Under the pieces are notes generated by a model. That model saw only the letters and a list, made by a program, of their open reading frames with translations, was not told the DNA's origin and made no database searches. From Ophiothrix spiculata (lineage: Eukaryota > Echinodermata > Ophiuroidea > Amphilepidida > Ophiotrichidae): DNA of 28,194 nucleotides. Shown here one piece after another: positions 9,901-23,086 of the stretch (positions are counted from its first letter, which is position 1; every line of letters starts with the position of its first letter). Position numbers and translations under genes: made by a program. The stretch lies in assembly GCA_000969725.1 (NCBI GenBank), contig JXSR01S002707.1; one strand, 5' to 3'.

Positions 9901-12900
9901 AATTTGACTAACAGTACGCATTCATTAATGAGGGGTATTCAATAAGTAAGTGGCCTTAGGTACAAAGAGTCGAGCTATGACATTCTTGTTTGTATGTTAA
10001 TATTTCAACTAATTTCAAACTCTATTTACAGGGGCATTATCACTTCAGTACTCTTTGGCCTTCCGATTATGTCCCCAATATCACTGTGTTTTTTACTTTG
10101 TTTTTGTTATCTTTAGGAATACTTATAAATCCAACCTTATTGCCAGTTATAATTGATTTTTGTTGACTTTGGCATGTTTATTGGTTTGTTTTCCCCCTTT
10201 AGTGCTTTGTTTGTTTTTTGTATGTATTTTGTATCCCCTTTTAAGTTGAGTTTTGTGTGTTTGAAACCTAGTTTTTAGGGGATGGTCCCTTTGGGCCTTC
10301 TTGGCTTTTTGACCATTGGCTCAATATCATTGTCATGTTCTATAAGTTATTTTATTGTTTTTTTAATTTGTATGTATGATATTGTGAATAAAGTGATTTG
10401 ATTTAATTTGATTTGATATCTGTTCATGTTCGTGATATTGAAATAAATTTAATCTGAAATCAATTTAATCTGATGAATATTTGGGAAGTTTCAAGGAAAT
10501 ATCTTCTGTAGTTTTTATTTTCCAGAAACTTAAAACTTGCCTGTTGGAGGTTGCTGAGAGTTGACTTTTACCTTGAAAACTCAAGAAACAACAAATCTTA
10601 ACAGACATTCAAGAATGGTGACCGGTCTTTATATCACTGTGGTCCGAGCTATGGAACAATCTTCCTATTCACATTAGACTTTTAAATTCATTATCTGACT
10701 TCAAAGCGGCTCTGAAATCTCATTTGTTCACTGTAGCTTATTCAAATATTCTGTGATATCATTTTTGTTGTATTTTGCTGTAAAGTATGTAGTTGTAAGT
10801 TATTGCATTTCCTTGTTCTCTGCCATTTGTCTGTTCAGCACAGCAAGCGGCTTCTTTGACGGAGACTTGCGCTATATAAATTCCCATTTTTATTATTATT
10901 ATTAATCTCCCAGGCTTTACACCAAACAATGTTTAAAAAGACAAGGTGTCAACATTAAGATTATTCCACCAACAAATGAGCAAGTAGCATGAAATTAATT
11001 TGGCTGCAACTTTCAAATGTCAGGGAGGTTATGGATGTGGGAGTTCATGGTACCGGTACCATGATGGTTAGTTTTTTGCTTAATTCTAAACCTTAGAAAC
11101 CTCTAACGGTCATCTTTTAAAATTCCGTAAAATAAAAACTACAGTAGATATTTTATGTGAAACTTTCAAACTATATATCAATGAAGTTGAAGTACGTAAC
11201 ATATTTATAAGAATGGCCTATAGGCTAAATAATAATTTATTGGACAGTTTAAACAGAAGTCCTGAGTGCAGGGTCCCATTGTTTGTAAATATGACCCATA
11301 CCATGGATATTTGTTTAAATTGTCCAATAAATACTCATTTTGCCTATAGCTCACATCCTATATCAGGCCACAAACGTATTGAACACCCCTTGAATATCAT
11401 CAAGTTGCACTCTGGGTAATGCGCGGTCCAGCATACAATAGACCTTTTCAAAATCCATTCGGAAATCTCCGGAACATTGATCACATGGCCATTTTTTCAA
11501 ACAATCTCATACAAGCTCATTAGTATGCAAGATTTTGTCAACAAAATTGTCCGAAAATTTGCTCGCATTCCATTGCAATAAAAGTGAAAAATCAATAGAA
11601 CCAGACCCATACATTATTAGATACATAAATTCTGAACAACTTTTGGCTGATGGTACCATAAGCTCACCGACACAAGAGTGAAATTTCCATTTGAAATCGG
11701 CTGATTAAAGGTGTAGGTTCCTATCTTAGCATGTGTGTCATTTAGTTTTAACTGATTGACCTTGACCTCTGAAATGCATATTGTGAAATGTTAACCTCCG
11801 TTTGCTTCTTGTTTTCTCTTGAGAGGCAAAAGAAAATACGCAACCCTGGGGATGAGGCTGTTATGAAAATACAAACAAAATATAGGTATACCAATAATTT
11901 CACATTTCATGCTATATCTCCAAAAGTATAAAGAATTTGGAGGTGAAATTTTGGATTTAGAATCATGAAAAATATGGGCTTTGATATGGTATCAAAAAAT
12001 ATACTACTTCCGATTGAGCCTAGGGGGTGAGAATGTGATCGTAACCTACACCTTTAAGCTTAAGATTTCAGGTCACACCAGGACGATCACACTAAAAGTG
12101 ACTCTTTAGTGCTAACGCTAATTACAAGTTCGAATTCGTACACAACCAGTGGAGGAGAACGCGAACTTAACATTCTGTTTTGTGTTGAAGAGTCACTTTT
12201 TCTGTTGGGAATTGCTGGAAAGTGAAAAATCCAGCTTCGGAAATTCTCGGAAAGTCGTGTTTTGAAAAGGTTTATTCCTTTAATGCATATGCATATCATG
12301 GTGGCAAGTTATATGTTAAAGAATAGATCGCAATTGATAAGAATTGATGTATGTTAGATTTTTATTTCTGTGTTCTGAAGAAACACTATCAAGCCATCTT
12401 GTTGTTGTATTTCTTTAGTCTTTACAATAATATCATAATCATCGTAGTGTATGAATTAGACTATAAAAGCCAAGCAATAATTTATTGGACAGTTTAAACA
12501 AAAACCCAGAGTACAGGGCCCCATGGTTTGCAAATGCAACCCAGCATGGATTTTTGTTTAAATTGTCCAATAAATATTTATTTTGCCTATAACTTCTCTT
12601 CACATCACTGCACATGATGCTAGAGAAATTGTGCTAATAAAACCGTACCTAGTATTGAAGTCCTAGTTGTCACCCGGCTAAGCCTTTTGAGCACAGACAA
12701 CTCCAACTTCACCACAAGGAACATTATTGTTGTGCAATTTCACTTATCAAGCAAGATGTAGTTATCAATCCATAACAAACTCAATACAATTACTATGAAC
12801 CAACTTATATTGTTTTGCTTGCATGCGCAAGAAGCATGATCTTAGCCTATGCTCTCCAAATTGAGTAAACAGCTACATTATGCCAAGGAAACAATATATA

Positions 12901-15900
12901 AATACTGACTGCTCATGAGGGCAACAGTATACAAATACAACATGGTTTGAGGGGAAGTATGGCAAAATACTGTCCCCGAGGTGTTGGATGATCAAGACTC
13001 CTCGGGATGATCGAGACTTCCACCCGAGGCGCAGCAGAGGGAGGAAGTCTCGATCATCCAACACCGAGGGACAGTATTTTGCAATACTTCTCCGTAATAA
13101 ACCATGTTGTATATGTTTTACTACACCCAGCTCATAAAAATCAAAATATAACTTGGAAATGGCAATCTAAAAGTCAGCAAATTCAGTACTATGCCGTCAA
13201 CCATAGGGTAGTACCATGCTGAAGTTTTTACTACTTTCCCCGCGTGTGTGTAAAACGTACAGGCGCAACGCATAAACGATAAACCAATAAAAAGACTGTA
13301 TATTAACTTACAAATATTCAAGAGGTGTAGTAATAGCAACATGTATACTGATATTGGACTCTGTCTTGATCATAAACTTGAAATTGATACCTTTTCAGAG
13401 TCTTTCTTTTAAGCAGCACGTAGCTTGTATACAAGGGTGGTCATGAGGGATTCACACTCACGCTGAATGAAGGGATCATGAAGATCCCGCAAGCTACGTG
13501 CTGCTTAAAAGAATGACTCTGAAAAGGTATCTATTTCAACATTAGGTGTAGCATTATAAATTATCGCCTCAAAATGATCTTAATACCGGTACCTCAGGAA
13601 ATAGTATGAAGATCTTACTAAATCCAGTGTGAATGAGCAGTCAATATACCAATTTTGATTTGAACTGGCAATACTGAAAATCAATGACTGGCTCAAGTCA
13701 TTCCAAGCAGTAAACAACAATATGTGACCCGTCATATCGAAAGGTACCTTTATGGTCCCAAAATGAAAACTGATTTTTTGGTCTCATCTTAAAGATTATA
13801 GTTTAAGCTTTAAAATGACACCTTGCTTTTGGTTATTGGATCTTCGATTGTAAAGTTACATCCAAATTGGTAAAAGACATCGGGCTGATTCAGAAAACTA
13901 TAGTCCTGAGAAAATCAAGTTTAAAGTTTCTGTTCTGGTAAAACTTGAATGGAGAAAGGATTTTTATCTCTGTTTTTAAAATATTTGTCTTATGTTTTGG
14001 ATGTTGGAACCTGATTAATATGATAGAATACGCTTCAAAGGTAACGTTTCTGATAAAATTAGAAATTCTACCTTGGACGTGATTTTTGACTATGCTCAGC
14101 TTCAATGGCCCGTATCTCGTAATTTACTATGCCGACCTTAAGGTATCTTTCGATATGACGGGTCACATATTTTCAGTTTTATTTTATCACATGTAAAAAT
14201 AAACATACCATGGTGGATATATCTGTATCTGCAAACCCACAGTGATCTTTAGATTCTGGCTTGTTGCATGTGAAAATAACACGTACATCTGTTGCGAGTT
14301 TTCACAACCGCTCGTCGTCGCCTCATCTGCTTTCTCCCCACTGAGTTGTTGTTGCTTTACATGAGTGCATCTAGTAATACACAAACCTTGGACATGTTCT
14401 ATGGATTGGACTTCCACTGTCAGAGTTGTACTGCTACCTGAAATGGCAAAATAAAGAAAGAAAAAAGAGATGTGTTTGAGCTCGATTTTTCAGTTTCAGT
14501 TATTTTTTTCAGATACAAAAAACATTATTTTATCAATACAAATATATATAAAGAATAAATTGCAAAAAATAATTAATCAATAGTTTGTTTAAATTGTGAT
14601 CAGTAATTTGAGGGATGGTCAATGAAAAGAAGAATGTACATAGGGTATACTGATAAGCTAAGTGCTGCAAAAAGAATGACTCTGAAAAGGTATCTATTTC
14701 AGGTTTAAGAATGTACATAATTTTATCCGATCTACAATATCATTAACAAAATAAGAAAACATACAATAAAATGCTATAAAATCAGTTCAGTAAAATGATT
14801 AGGGCAAAACATGGATTCACAAAAAAAAGAGGGTAAAGCATTTTGTGATGGACCTGTCATCAGACAAGACTTAAAATATGAGTTATGAGTATATATAGCA
14901 TTAAAGAATCCTAGCCTACCTGATCGCTTCAACTTTTTATTGAACTTTTTGAAATTTTAGTACCAAATGTTGCTGAAACTCAAAACTAAAATGTCCAAAT
15001 ATAAAACCAACTTAGCTAGGTTATAAGCTGTGTGATACCTTGAGGCAGTCTTTTGGCATCAGTCAGTTGATGATTCCAGAAAGCAATGGAGGATTTCTCT
15101 CTGTTGATAATCTTCTGCATTCTCTCAGCTAACCCAGACCTGCAAATACAAGTTCAATACAGGGCGTATTTCGGGGAAGCCAACCTTTATTTCACTGAAA
15201 GCAGCCAGTTGATGAGACAAGAACCGTAATGCACTGTGGCAATTACAATGGTTTCAGATTCTTGTCACAATTTATCATCATAAAACTATTGATATTTATT
15301 GTAATTATCTACAACTTATTGCTGCATTCAAATTGATGTCAATTTCATCACCATGTCATACCAAATTCCCTAAAAACTTTCTTCAAGTTACCATAACAGA
15401 GTCAAGATTGCACATTTGGAAAATGGAAATTATCATGACAAAACAACAATGACAACAACTCTAGAAAACTAGCTAAGGGCCCTGTCAACCCTTCGTTTTT
15501 AGAAATGGTTTTTGCTCTGTAACTCAGCAGCGGATAATTAAATCCAAATAAATGTATAATTTCTAGAAGCGGATTTGCATACTGAACATGATGGTGAGGT
15601 TATTTTTGACCCAAATGTGTCATCTTGGCCCTAAGGTCCAAAAAAGGTCCAAAAAGGGTCCAAAAATTTTACGGGAAAGCTAACTAAATTGTGTTTTGGT
15701 AAAATTTCGAAACATTTTGGATTTAGAATCTAGAAAGCAATATCTAGGAACGCTTTTTCAAATTTTTATCTTGTTTTTTTGAAATATTACCAAAAATAGT
15801 TCAAAAATTGTCATGTTTTGCCAAAACTTGGTGGCAGCGGTGGGATTTGTGGTGTTTTTTGACCAATTGTTGACATTATTATGTTCTGAGCTGTCCGATT

Positions 15901-18900
15901 TCCAAAAAAATCGGTCAGGGATATCGGACAGAATACAAAATATCAGATTTTGAACATAATAATGATAAAATTGGATGGATTTGTTCTCATGATACTCAAA
16001 GATATTGGTCTCGCTATGAGTTTTAGAAATATCGAGCTCGACGCTGCGCATCTCGCACGATATTTCGTAAAACTCATAGCTCGACCAATATCTTTTTGTA
16101 TCATGCTCAATCCATCCAATTTTATATCAATATCTCAAAAACTAAGAAAAAAAAAATCAAAAATTTGAAAAAAAATCCTAGATATTGCTTTCTAGATTCT
16201 AAAAAGTAAATTGTTCAAAAAAAAATGTTCTTACTTGATGAACTTTTTCTTCTTCCTCGCTGAGCCTCCTGTTGGTCCAACCAAATCCACACCATCCCTC
16301 CCCTCCACCTTTTCTGGGCTCTCTATTGGCTGAATGAATTTTTTCATCCATTGGGTCCCTGTGATTTGAGAACTACTATCCATACTGTCCTTACTGAGGA
16401 GATCTTCTGTTGGAGATGGAGAAAGTTCCGAGATCTGTGCTGATCCAGTGTTCTGTTTTAAATTTAATTTTAGTGTAGAGATTTCAATTACGTATACAAT
16501 AATAAACCAAATGCATGCTCTTCAACCAACACCAGGATGCTGAAATACACACAGTTGATGGCAGTAAACTGACGTCTGTGAGTGACTTTAAATACTGTGG
16601 GTCATGGATTGGCAGCACCCAGAAAGATATCCAGGTTAGAAAATCTCTTGCCTTGAAGTCCTGCAATGCCCATTCTAAATTATGGAAATCAAATCTTCCA
16701 AGGAACATCAAAGAGCACCTGTTTCAAGCTACTGTTGAAAGTGTGCTCCGTTATGGAGCAGAAACATGGACATTAACCAAACAGATCAGTAAATCCCTTG
16801 ATGGCTATTATACCAGGATGTTACGATCTGTTTTCAATTTAAGCTGGAAAGACAAGATCCACAACAAACAACTATATGGATATCTTCAGCCTATCTCAAA
16901 GACAATCTGAGAAAGGCGACTCAGGTTTGCTGGACATTGCTATAGAGCTAAAGCTGAAATAGTCTCAGAAGTCATTCTTCGGGAACCTCATTATGGACAC
17001 ACGAAACCAGGACGTCCTGCCACTACCTACTTGGACACTCTGATGAAGGACACTGGCCTAACAAGGGAAGAACTTGCTACTACCATGACTGACAGAGGAA
17101 CCTGGATAGCCATCATAGGAGTCCGACCGAGGTCGCCTTAGTGAGTGAGTGAGTGAGTGAGTGAGATACAGTAATAATACAACTGAAGCAATCATTCTTT
17201 TTAAGAGCCAATCTATTGCACATGTTTAATTATTCCATTTGACCATCACACAATTTTTCCCAAATGAAATTTTCTTCTTACCAAATGACTCTTCTTTCTT
17301 CCAACATGTGCCAGGAAACAAACATCTTTTTTTGTTTGGCATAGCCCTACCAAAGTGATCTCTATTATATCTATCTTTTAAAGGACATAAACAACATGAA
17401 AAAATTCTTTATGGGATTTCTGTGGGGCTTGGACACAATGGTCTTTGGGTAGGGGCACACGTGTGACCCCTATGTAGGTGGGTACTGGGTAGGTGAGGTT
17501 GAAGGTCATCTACAGTTCTAGTCATTCCTGTGATCTACTTTAAAGATGATACTGGAGGTCCAGGGACATCAGAAGTACCTTTTTTCAATCACAAGCAGAT
17601 ATTAAATGAATATAGATGTTGCTTTGATTAAAATTCATATGTAATAAAGTGTCATTCAAAATAGATTAGACCATGATACTTCTGAACATAGATGGGACTT
17701 AAGATTTAATGTTATTAAGCATGTTGATCTGTTATTTGAATAATCAAAGCTAAAAAAAAAAGAATTTAACAACCATAGACATGGTCAACAAAATCCTCAA
17801 TCTTACCTGAGATGGTTCAGAACCCACAGAAGGAGATGGACAAGGCACCTTGGAATCAGATTCAGAGGGTGAGTCATAATCATAAATGTTTGTATTCTGC
17901 AAAATAACAAAACTTAAGTGCATTTTTGGCAATCTAAAATGTTCCTGTATGTCTAAAGTATCTATGTATCGTGGGTACTAAAATGCTAAACACCTTACAG
18001 AGGATTTTACCAGATTGTACTGATATTTACCAGTAATTGGCACATAAATTATTTTTCTGTTGAACATAATTCATTAGTTTCCATGCTTTACTGGTAATCG
18101 TTGTTCCATAGAAATATGCCAAATGTGCATAAACTCATTACGCAAACATAAACACTCATTAGGTGACATGGGAAAAGCTACATGTTATGCAGACGACTCA
18201 AAAGTTAATATCTGAAGTCAATTTAACCATATCATTTGCTAAGGAAAATGTTGCATTATTCCTTGAAGTGTTTATAGAGCTCTGTATCAATTTACGGCTA
18301 AAAGTAACTTACTGTTTTGCTAGTACTAGCTTGAGACACTGTCAGTTCTCCCAAGTTGGAGCTTGCTGTGTTTCCTTTGCTTCCATGGCACCCTTCACTG
18401 TCGTCATCACCAGCATCATCTATCTCATCATCTGCAGCCTGTGTTATTTTGTTGCGTAACCATTGTCCTGTTTTACTGTGCTTCTTCCTACCTCTTTTGC
18501 CAGTGATATGGCTTGATGTTGGTCTGTAATAGATGATTAGAACAGATTAAACCACATTAAAAAGAAGATCAAACCCTTGATTTACACTTGAAAGGAATGT
18601 TCTAAACAACTTACACTATTGTTGTTTCAAATAATTCTCAGACATAAAAATTTAGAGCCTGGCGTAACACAATTGTTTCACAAGTTTACAATGCTTCTTC
18701 GGGCGTTCATTATTTTGCATTGCTGCAAACTATTGATTGGAAATGGTGTTTACATATACATACAAACAGTTTCTTATAAGGCGCTTTTCCAAGTTGATCA
18801 AAGCGCCAAAATAAAAGGAAAAAATAAAACTAATAAGACACAGAGTCAAAAAGATGGATATAAATACAGGTGTGTGAGAGGCCAGTTGACAAAAACGAGG

Positions 18901-21900
18901 AAAAGTGTCGTAAAGTCAGGAAAAAGGTCAAAAACGGGCTGAAAATGAATAAAAAAGCTGAAATTTTAACACAAGAAAATTTTCAAAAACGAGGAAATCA
19001 GCTGAAAAGAGGAACTCTCACACTCCTGTAAATATGACTTTAGTCCCTAATCGATATATGAGATTGGGTGCCTCCCTGATGTTTTGTGGAAGGCTGTTCC
19101 TAAGCCAGGGTACAGAAATGCAGAATGATTTTGTTACTTCCTGGTGTCCCATTCTTGTCACAACATGTAGATATGTGGTGGCTCTCATTTTGTTATCACA
19201 CTTCATTTACATGGCTATTTCAACATGTACACCAAAGTCTTTGTCCTATTTATCGAGTAATGTCAAAGAGGCAAACAAAGTATGGATTTGTTGCTAATAT
19301 CATTGACTTTGCATAACCAATTTTATTGACAATTTACCAAATTAACCATAATTTTTGTTTTGGTTGTCACACATCCGTTATTTTTTCTGGTATGGAAAGA
19401 CAATAATCTATTTTACTTAGATTCAAAACAAATTTTACAGAATGTATCATACTTTTTGAAACAGAGGCACATTACTTACTGTAAACTTCTTTTTGAAACA
19501 CCCTGTATATGGGCAGGAAAGTGGTGCAGAGGCAGGCCACACTCAGTGGCTTGCCATAGCTGGACACTGGATAGATATGTGAGAGGTCAGTGGTTTGAAT
19601 CCCAGGGTAAATAGGAAATTTTTGTTTGATGTATTCAGACTTAGATAGTTTCAAGGATTTAAGAGTTTGAATTAAAGTGGAAATTTCAGATTGTGAATAT
19701 TTAAATTTGAACACAAGTTTACAACCAAGATAATGAAATGAAAGTATACACCAGGAGTTTTCGACTAGTTTTAACAAAGCACTACAGAAAATGATCAAAT
19801 TGTATGTTAGAAGCGTTTTGGACCTCTTGTTTATTGAGAAACTTAAAGCACAAACTTTAGAACTAGGAAAACCAATACGGCTGGTATCTTAAACTACGTA
19901 TGTAGAAGTTGACCTGACCTTTAGTCAGGTCAAAGGTTATTCCTTGTTTAGCGATAAATTTCATATTTTATGCATCCATTTCCTTTGTTATTGCCCCGTC
20001 AGTTGTAGAGTAAGTCTTTGTGGTTCAATGGGCATAACTTTTGACTTGTGCATTGGAATGTGTGTCCCAGACTTTACTAGTGCCTCAACTAACCGCTATA
20101 GATGATAGTCATTCAAAACATTTGCATAGCCACAGCTGTTATATAAATGTGTAAGAGCAGCCATTGCTATTTTTAGTTGGGCTCTTAGAGACAACGATTT
20201 ATCAGCGAGGTAACACAAAACTTGCGCTTCATCCTTTGTTTTGTCAGGTGTTGTATTAAAGTTTTGAACAAAAGTATAAACTTTGTTGTACTGGTGTATT
20301 GGGGCCTTTTTTAACAAATCAGTACTAAACAGAGTGTCAAGTTTTGTGTGTGCATCACTAGTTGAGAATCACTGGTATTCTCTTCTGAATCCCATTCTTT
20401 ACCTTTGTTGTTGCACTGGCGCTGGAGATTCATCCCCATCTAACAGCTCTACATCTGAGATATTGTTATTAGAATCCTCACTAGAGCTCCAGTTAATATC
20501 GGCAGGCTCTTCCTCTATACACTCTTCCTCCTCTAATCCTTCAACATGTAAATCAGACACTGCCATTGGAATAACTGTCATGGAGAGAGTAAAAACACAT
20601 TACTTGATAAATAGGACTCTTATTGACAGTCTAACAGCTCTACATCTGAGATATTATTATTAGAATCCTCACTAGAGCTCCAGTTGATGTCCGCAGGCTC
20701 TTCCTCTATACATTCCTCCTACTCTGATCCTGGTCCATCCTTAGTGTAAGCAGGTCATTTAAATCAGACACTGCTATTGGAATAACTGTCGTGAAGAGAG
20801 AAAACACATTACTTGTTAAATAGGACTTCTTATTGACAGTCTAACAACTCTACATCTGAGTTATTGTTATTTGAATCCTCACTAGAGCTCCAATTGATGT
20901 CGGCAGGCTCTTCCTCTATACACTCTTCCCCTCTGATCCTTCCACATGTAAATCAGACACTGCCATTGGAATAACTGTCATGAAGAGAGAAAACACATTA
21001 CGAATTATTACAGACAGTTTAACAACTCCGCATCTGAGTAATTGTTATCAGAATCCTCACGGGGCAAATTTGGGCGGTCAAACAAACTTTTTTTTGCCTG
21101 AGGTGATATAAATACTGCAGCTTCAACCAACAAAACAACATGAAATCCTGGGGAGGGGGCTACTCAAAACATTTTTGGTAGGTATGTGCCGCCCACAGTA
21201 TCAAACATAGGCTCTCGCGGAACTAGACTTGTTCCAAGTCTCTGTTGTTCTTTATTCTCTCAAGCTTGAACAGTTTTCTCTGAAAGGTAAATTCCCACTC
21301 TCCATGCTTCAACATCTAATACACCAATTCTCAGGCACATGGGCAAGTCCGTAGCAAGGGGTGTTAAAACGTATGGGCATCCCGGGCATCGTCCCTCGCG
21401 AATTTGACAATATGCAAATGAATGTTCTCAAAAAGTAAAAGAAGATCAACGAAAATAACTACCATTACCCAATGATACAATCTCACCTCACCCGGGATTT
21501 TTTTGAGGCAATGATATCATAGTGAAAAAAAAGTCAACCAAATTGGAAATAAATGTTACCTCCAATATTTTCACTTTTTGAAAATCTGGCACTTCTCCTG
21601 AAACAAAAATCCAGAAGATTCTGAAAATAAAGCAAACAATCAATGACAAATTGAAAAACAAATTTTCAATATAAAAGTCTTTCAGAATGTCAATATTTCA
21701 ACATGATAAACCATTCAGAAACAGTGGCCCAAGGCTAATTCCACATACAGTCAAGAGGGAGGTATGCCATCAGGCTGTGCCATGAACATTGGGAGTAGGA
21801 ATTATTAAAATAATGCATATACCCAGATAATACAGATTTTGGCAGGGATATGGAAGTAGTGTCCACAGCCTGACGTCTTCGAGCAAGGCTATGCGGAACT

Positions 21901-23052
21901 GATTTTTGGTAAAATAATCCTTGGGTCTATGGAACTGAGTTTTTTTTTCCGAATTGAGGTCTCAGGAACTACATTTATAAAAATACAACTTCTGGAGCCA
22001 AAAATCACTCAAAATTAGGTTGAAAACTTATTACATTTTGAAGGCATCTTCTTTGAAAATGGGGGACTTTGGAACTGAAGTAATCTTGAAATGGGCATCG
22101 TAAGGGGTTAAGAGGCAGCTAGAAAAGAAGGTCTTGAGAGTGGCATATACCTGTACCTCCCATCAATGTAAGTGACCCCTGTAACTTCCATATATGTAAG
22201 TGACACCCCACCCCCACCCAGAGCATGAAACTACCTATAGAGTTTAAATAAAAACACAGTCTGAACAACTTACATTTGACACTTTTCGTAGATGGTTTGC
22301 TTTTTGCTCTTTTACGATCATTTGTTTTCCAAGGCGACTTAGATATTAGCTCCTCCTTGATGACGTCCTCATCAAATCCAGCCTTGCATTGGTCCCATCC
22401 TTTATCTGAGGGAAAGACTTGAGAGACTGGTTTCCTTTTTGGTTCATTTTGAAACTGATTTTCAAACTCATCAAAATTAGGGAGGTCATTCTGTAAAACA
22501 AAAACATTTAAAAGATCAAGAAGAGAGACTGACATATATTCTGTCTGCTAATTTTCCAACAACATATTATAATTCCATGTATCAATAGATGTCTCAAGTA
22601 ACATTACCTATCAGTAGTTTTTGCCAAATTTGTGCAATACTGGATTCTTCACCAGCTGGTACCTATCCCATGAAGGCCTCCTCCTTGAATCCAATCTGCC
22701 TTCTCTGTCCAAGCGCAGTGACATTGCTGCTTTGTGCCACCTTTTCAAGATTCTGAACAACTTATGCTCCTCTCCAAACCCCTTTAGACCACATCCAAAA
22801 CCCACTCTTCGTAACCTCAATTTAGTCTTTCTCTTGATCCGCCTTTTTGCATGCTGACTCTTTCTAAAATGTCATTCTACTCATTTGTGCCCACCATTGG
22901 TGGTGGAATTATCTTCCGGAGGATGTCATCAAGTGCCCCTCCTTGTCAGCTTTCAAAACTGCTGTTTGCCACAACCTTTTGTTGCCAGGTTCCCTTTGTC
23001 TTTTTGTCTCATTTGTTTGGTCTGCCCCCCCCCCCCCTCTCTCTCTCTCTCT

Positions 23053-23086
<34 letters not shown>

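Noticed and set aside
9925..9960. Mariner-like end GAGGGGTATTCAATAAGTAA
   Set aside because: No matching opposite end found within the window, so no element could be delimited.
17440..17470. Near-palindrome with CACGTG
   Set aside because: Single short site in an intron with no supporting context.
18163..18459. 98-codon plus-strand ORF with hydrophobic segments
   Set aside because: Antisense to SPIDR exon 4; hydrophobicity comes from reading acidic codons backwards.
20283..20663. 126-codon plus-strand Ser-rich ORF
   Set aside because: Antisense to exon 3 and its first damaged copy.
20440..21062. CRISPR-like array of repeats
   Set aside because: Units of about 190 bp are nearly wholly repeated with no unique spacers, and they carry exon 3 sequence of an animal gene.
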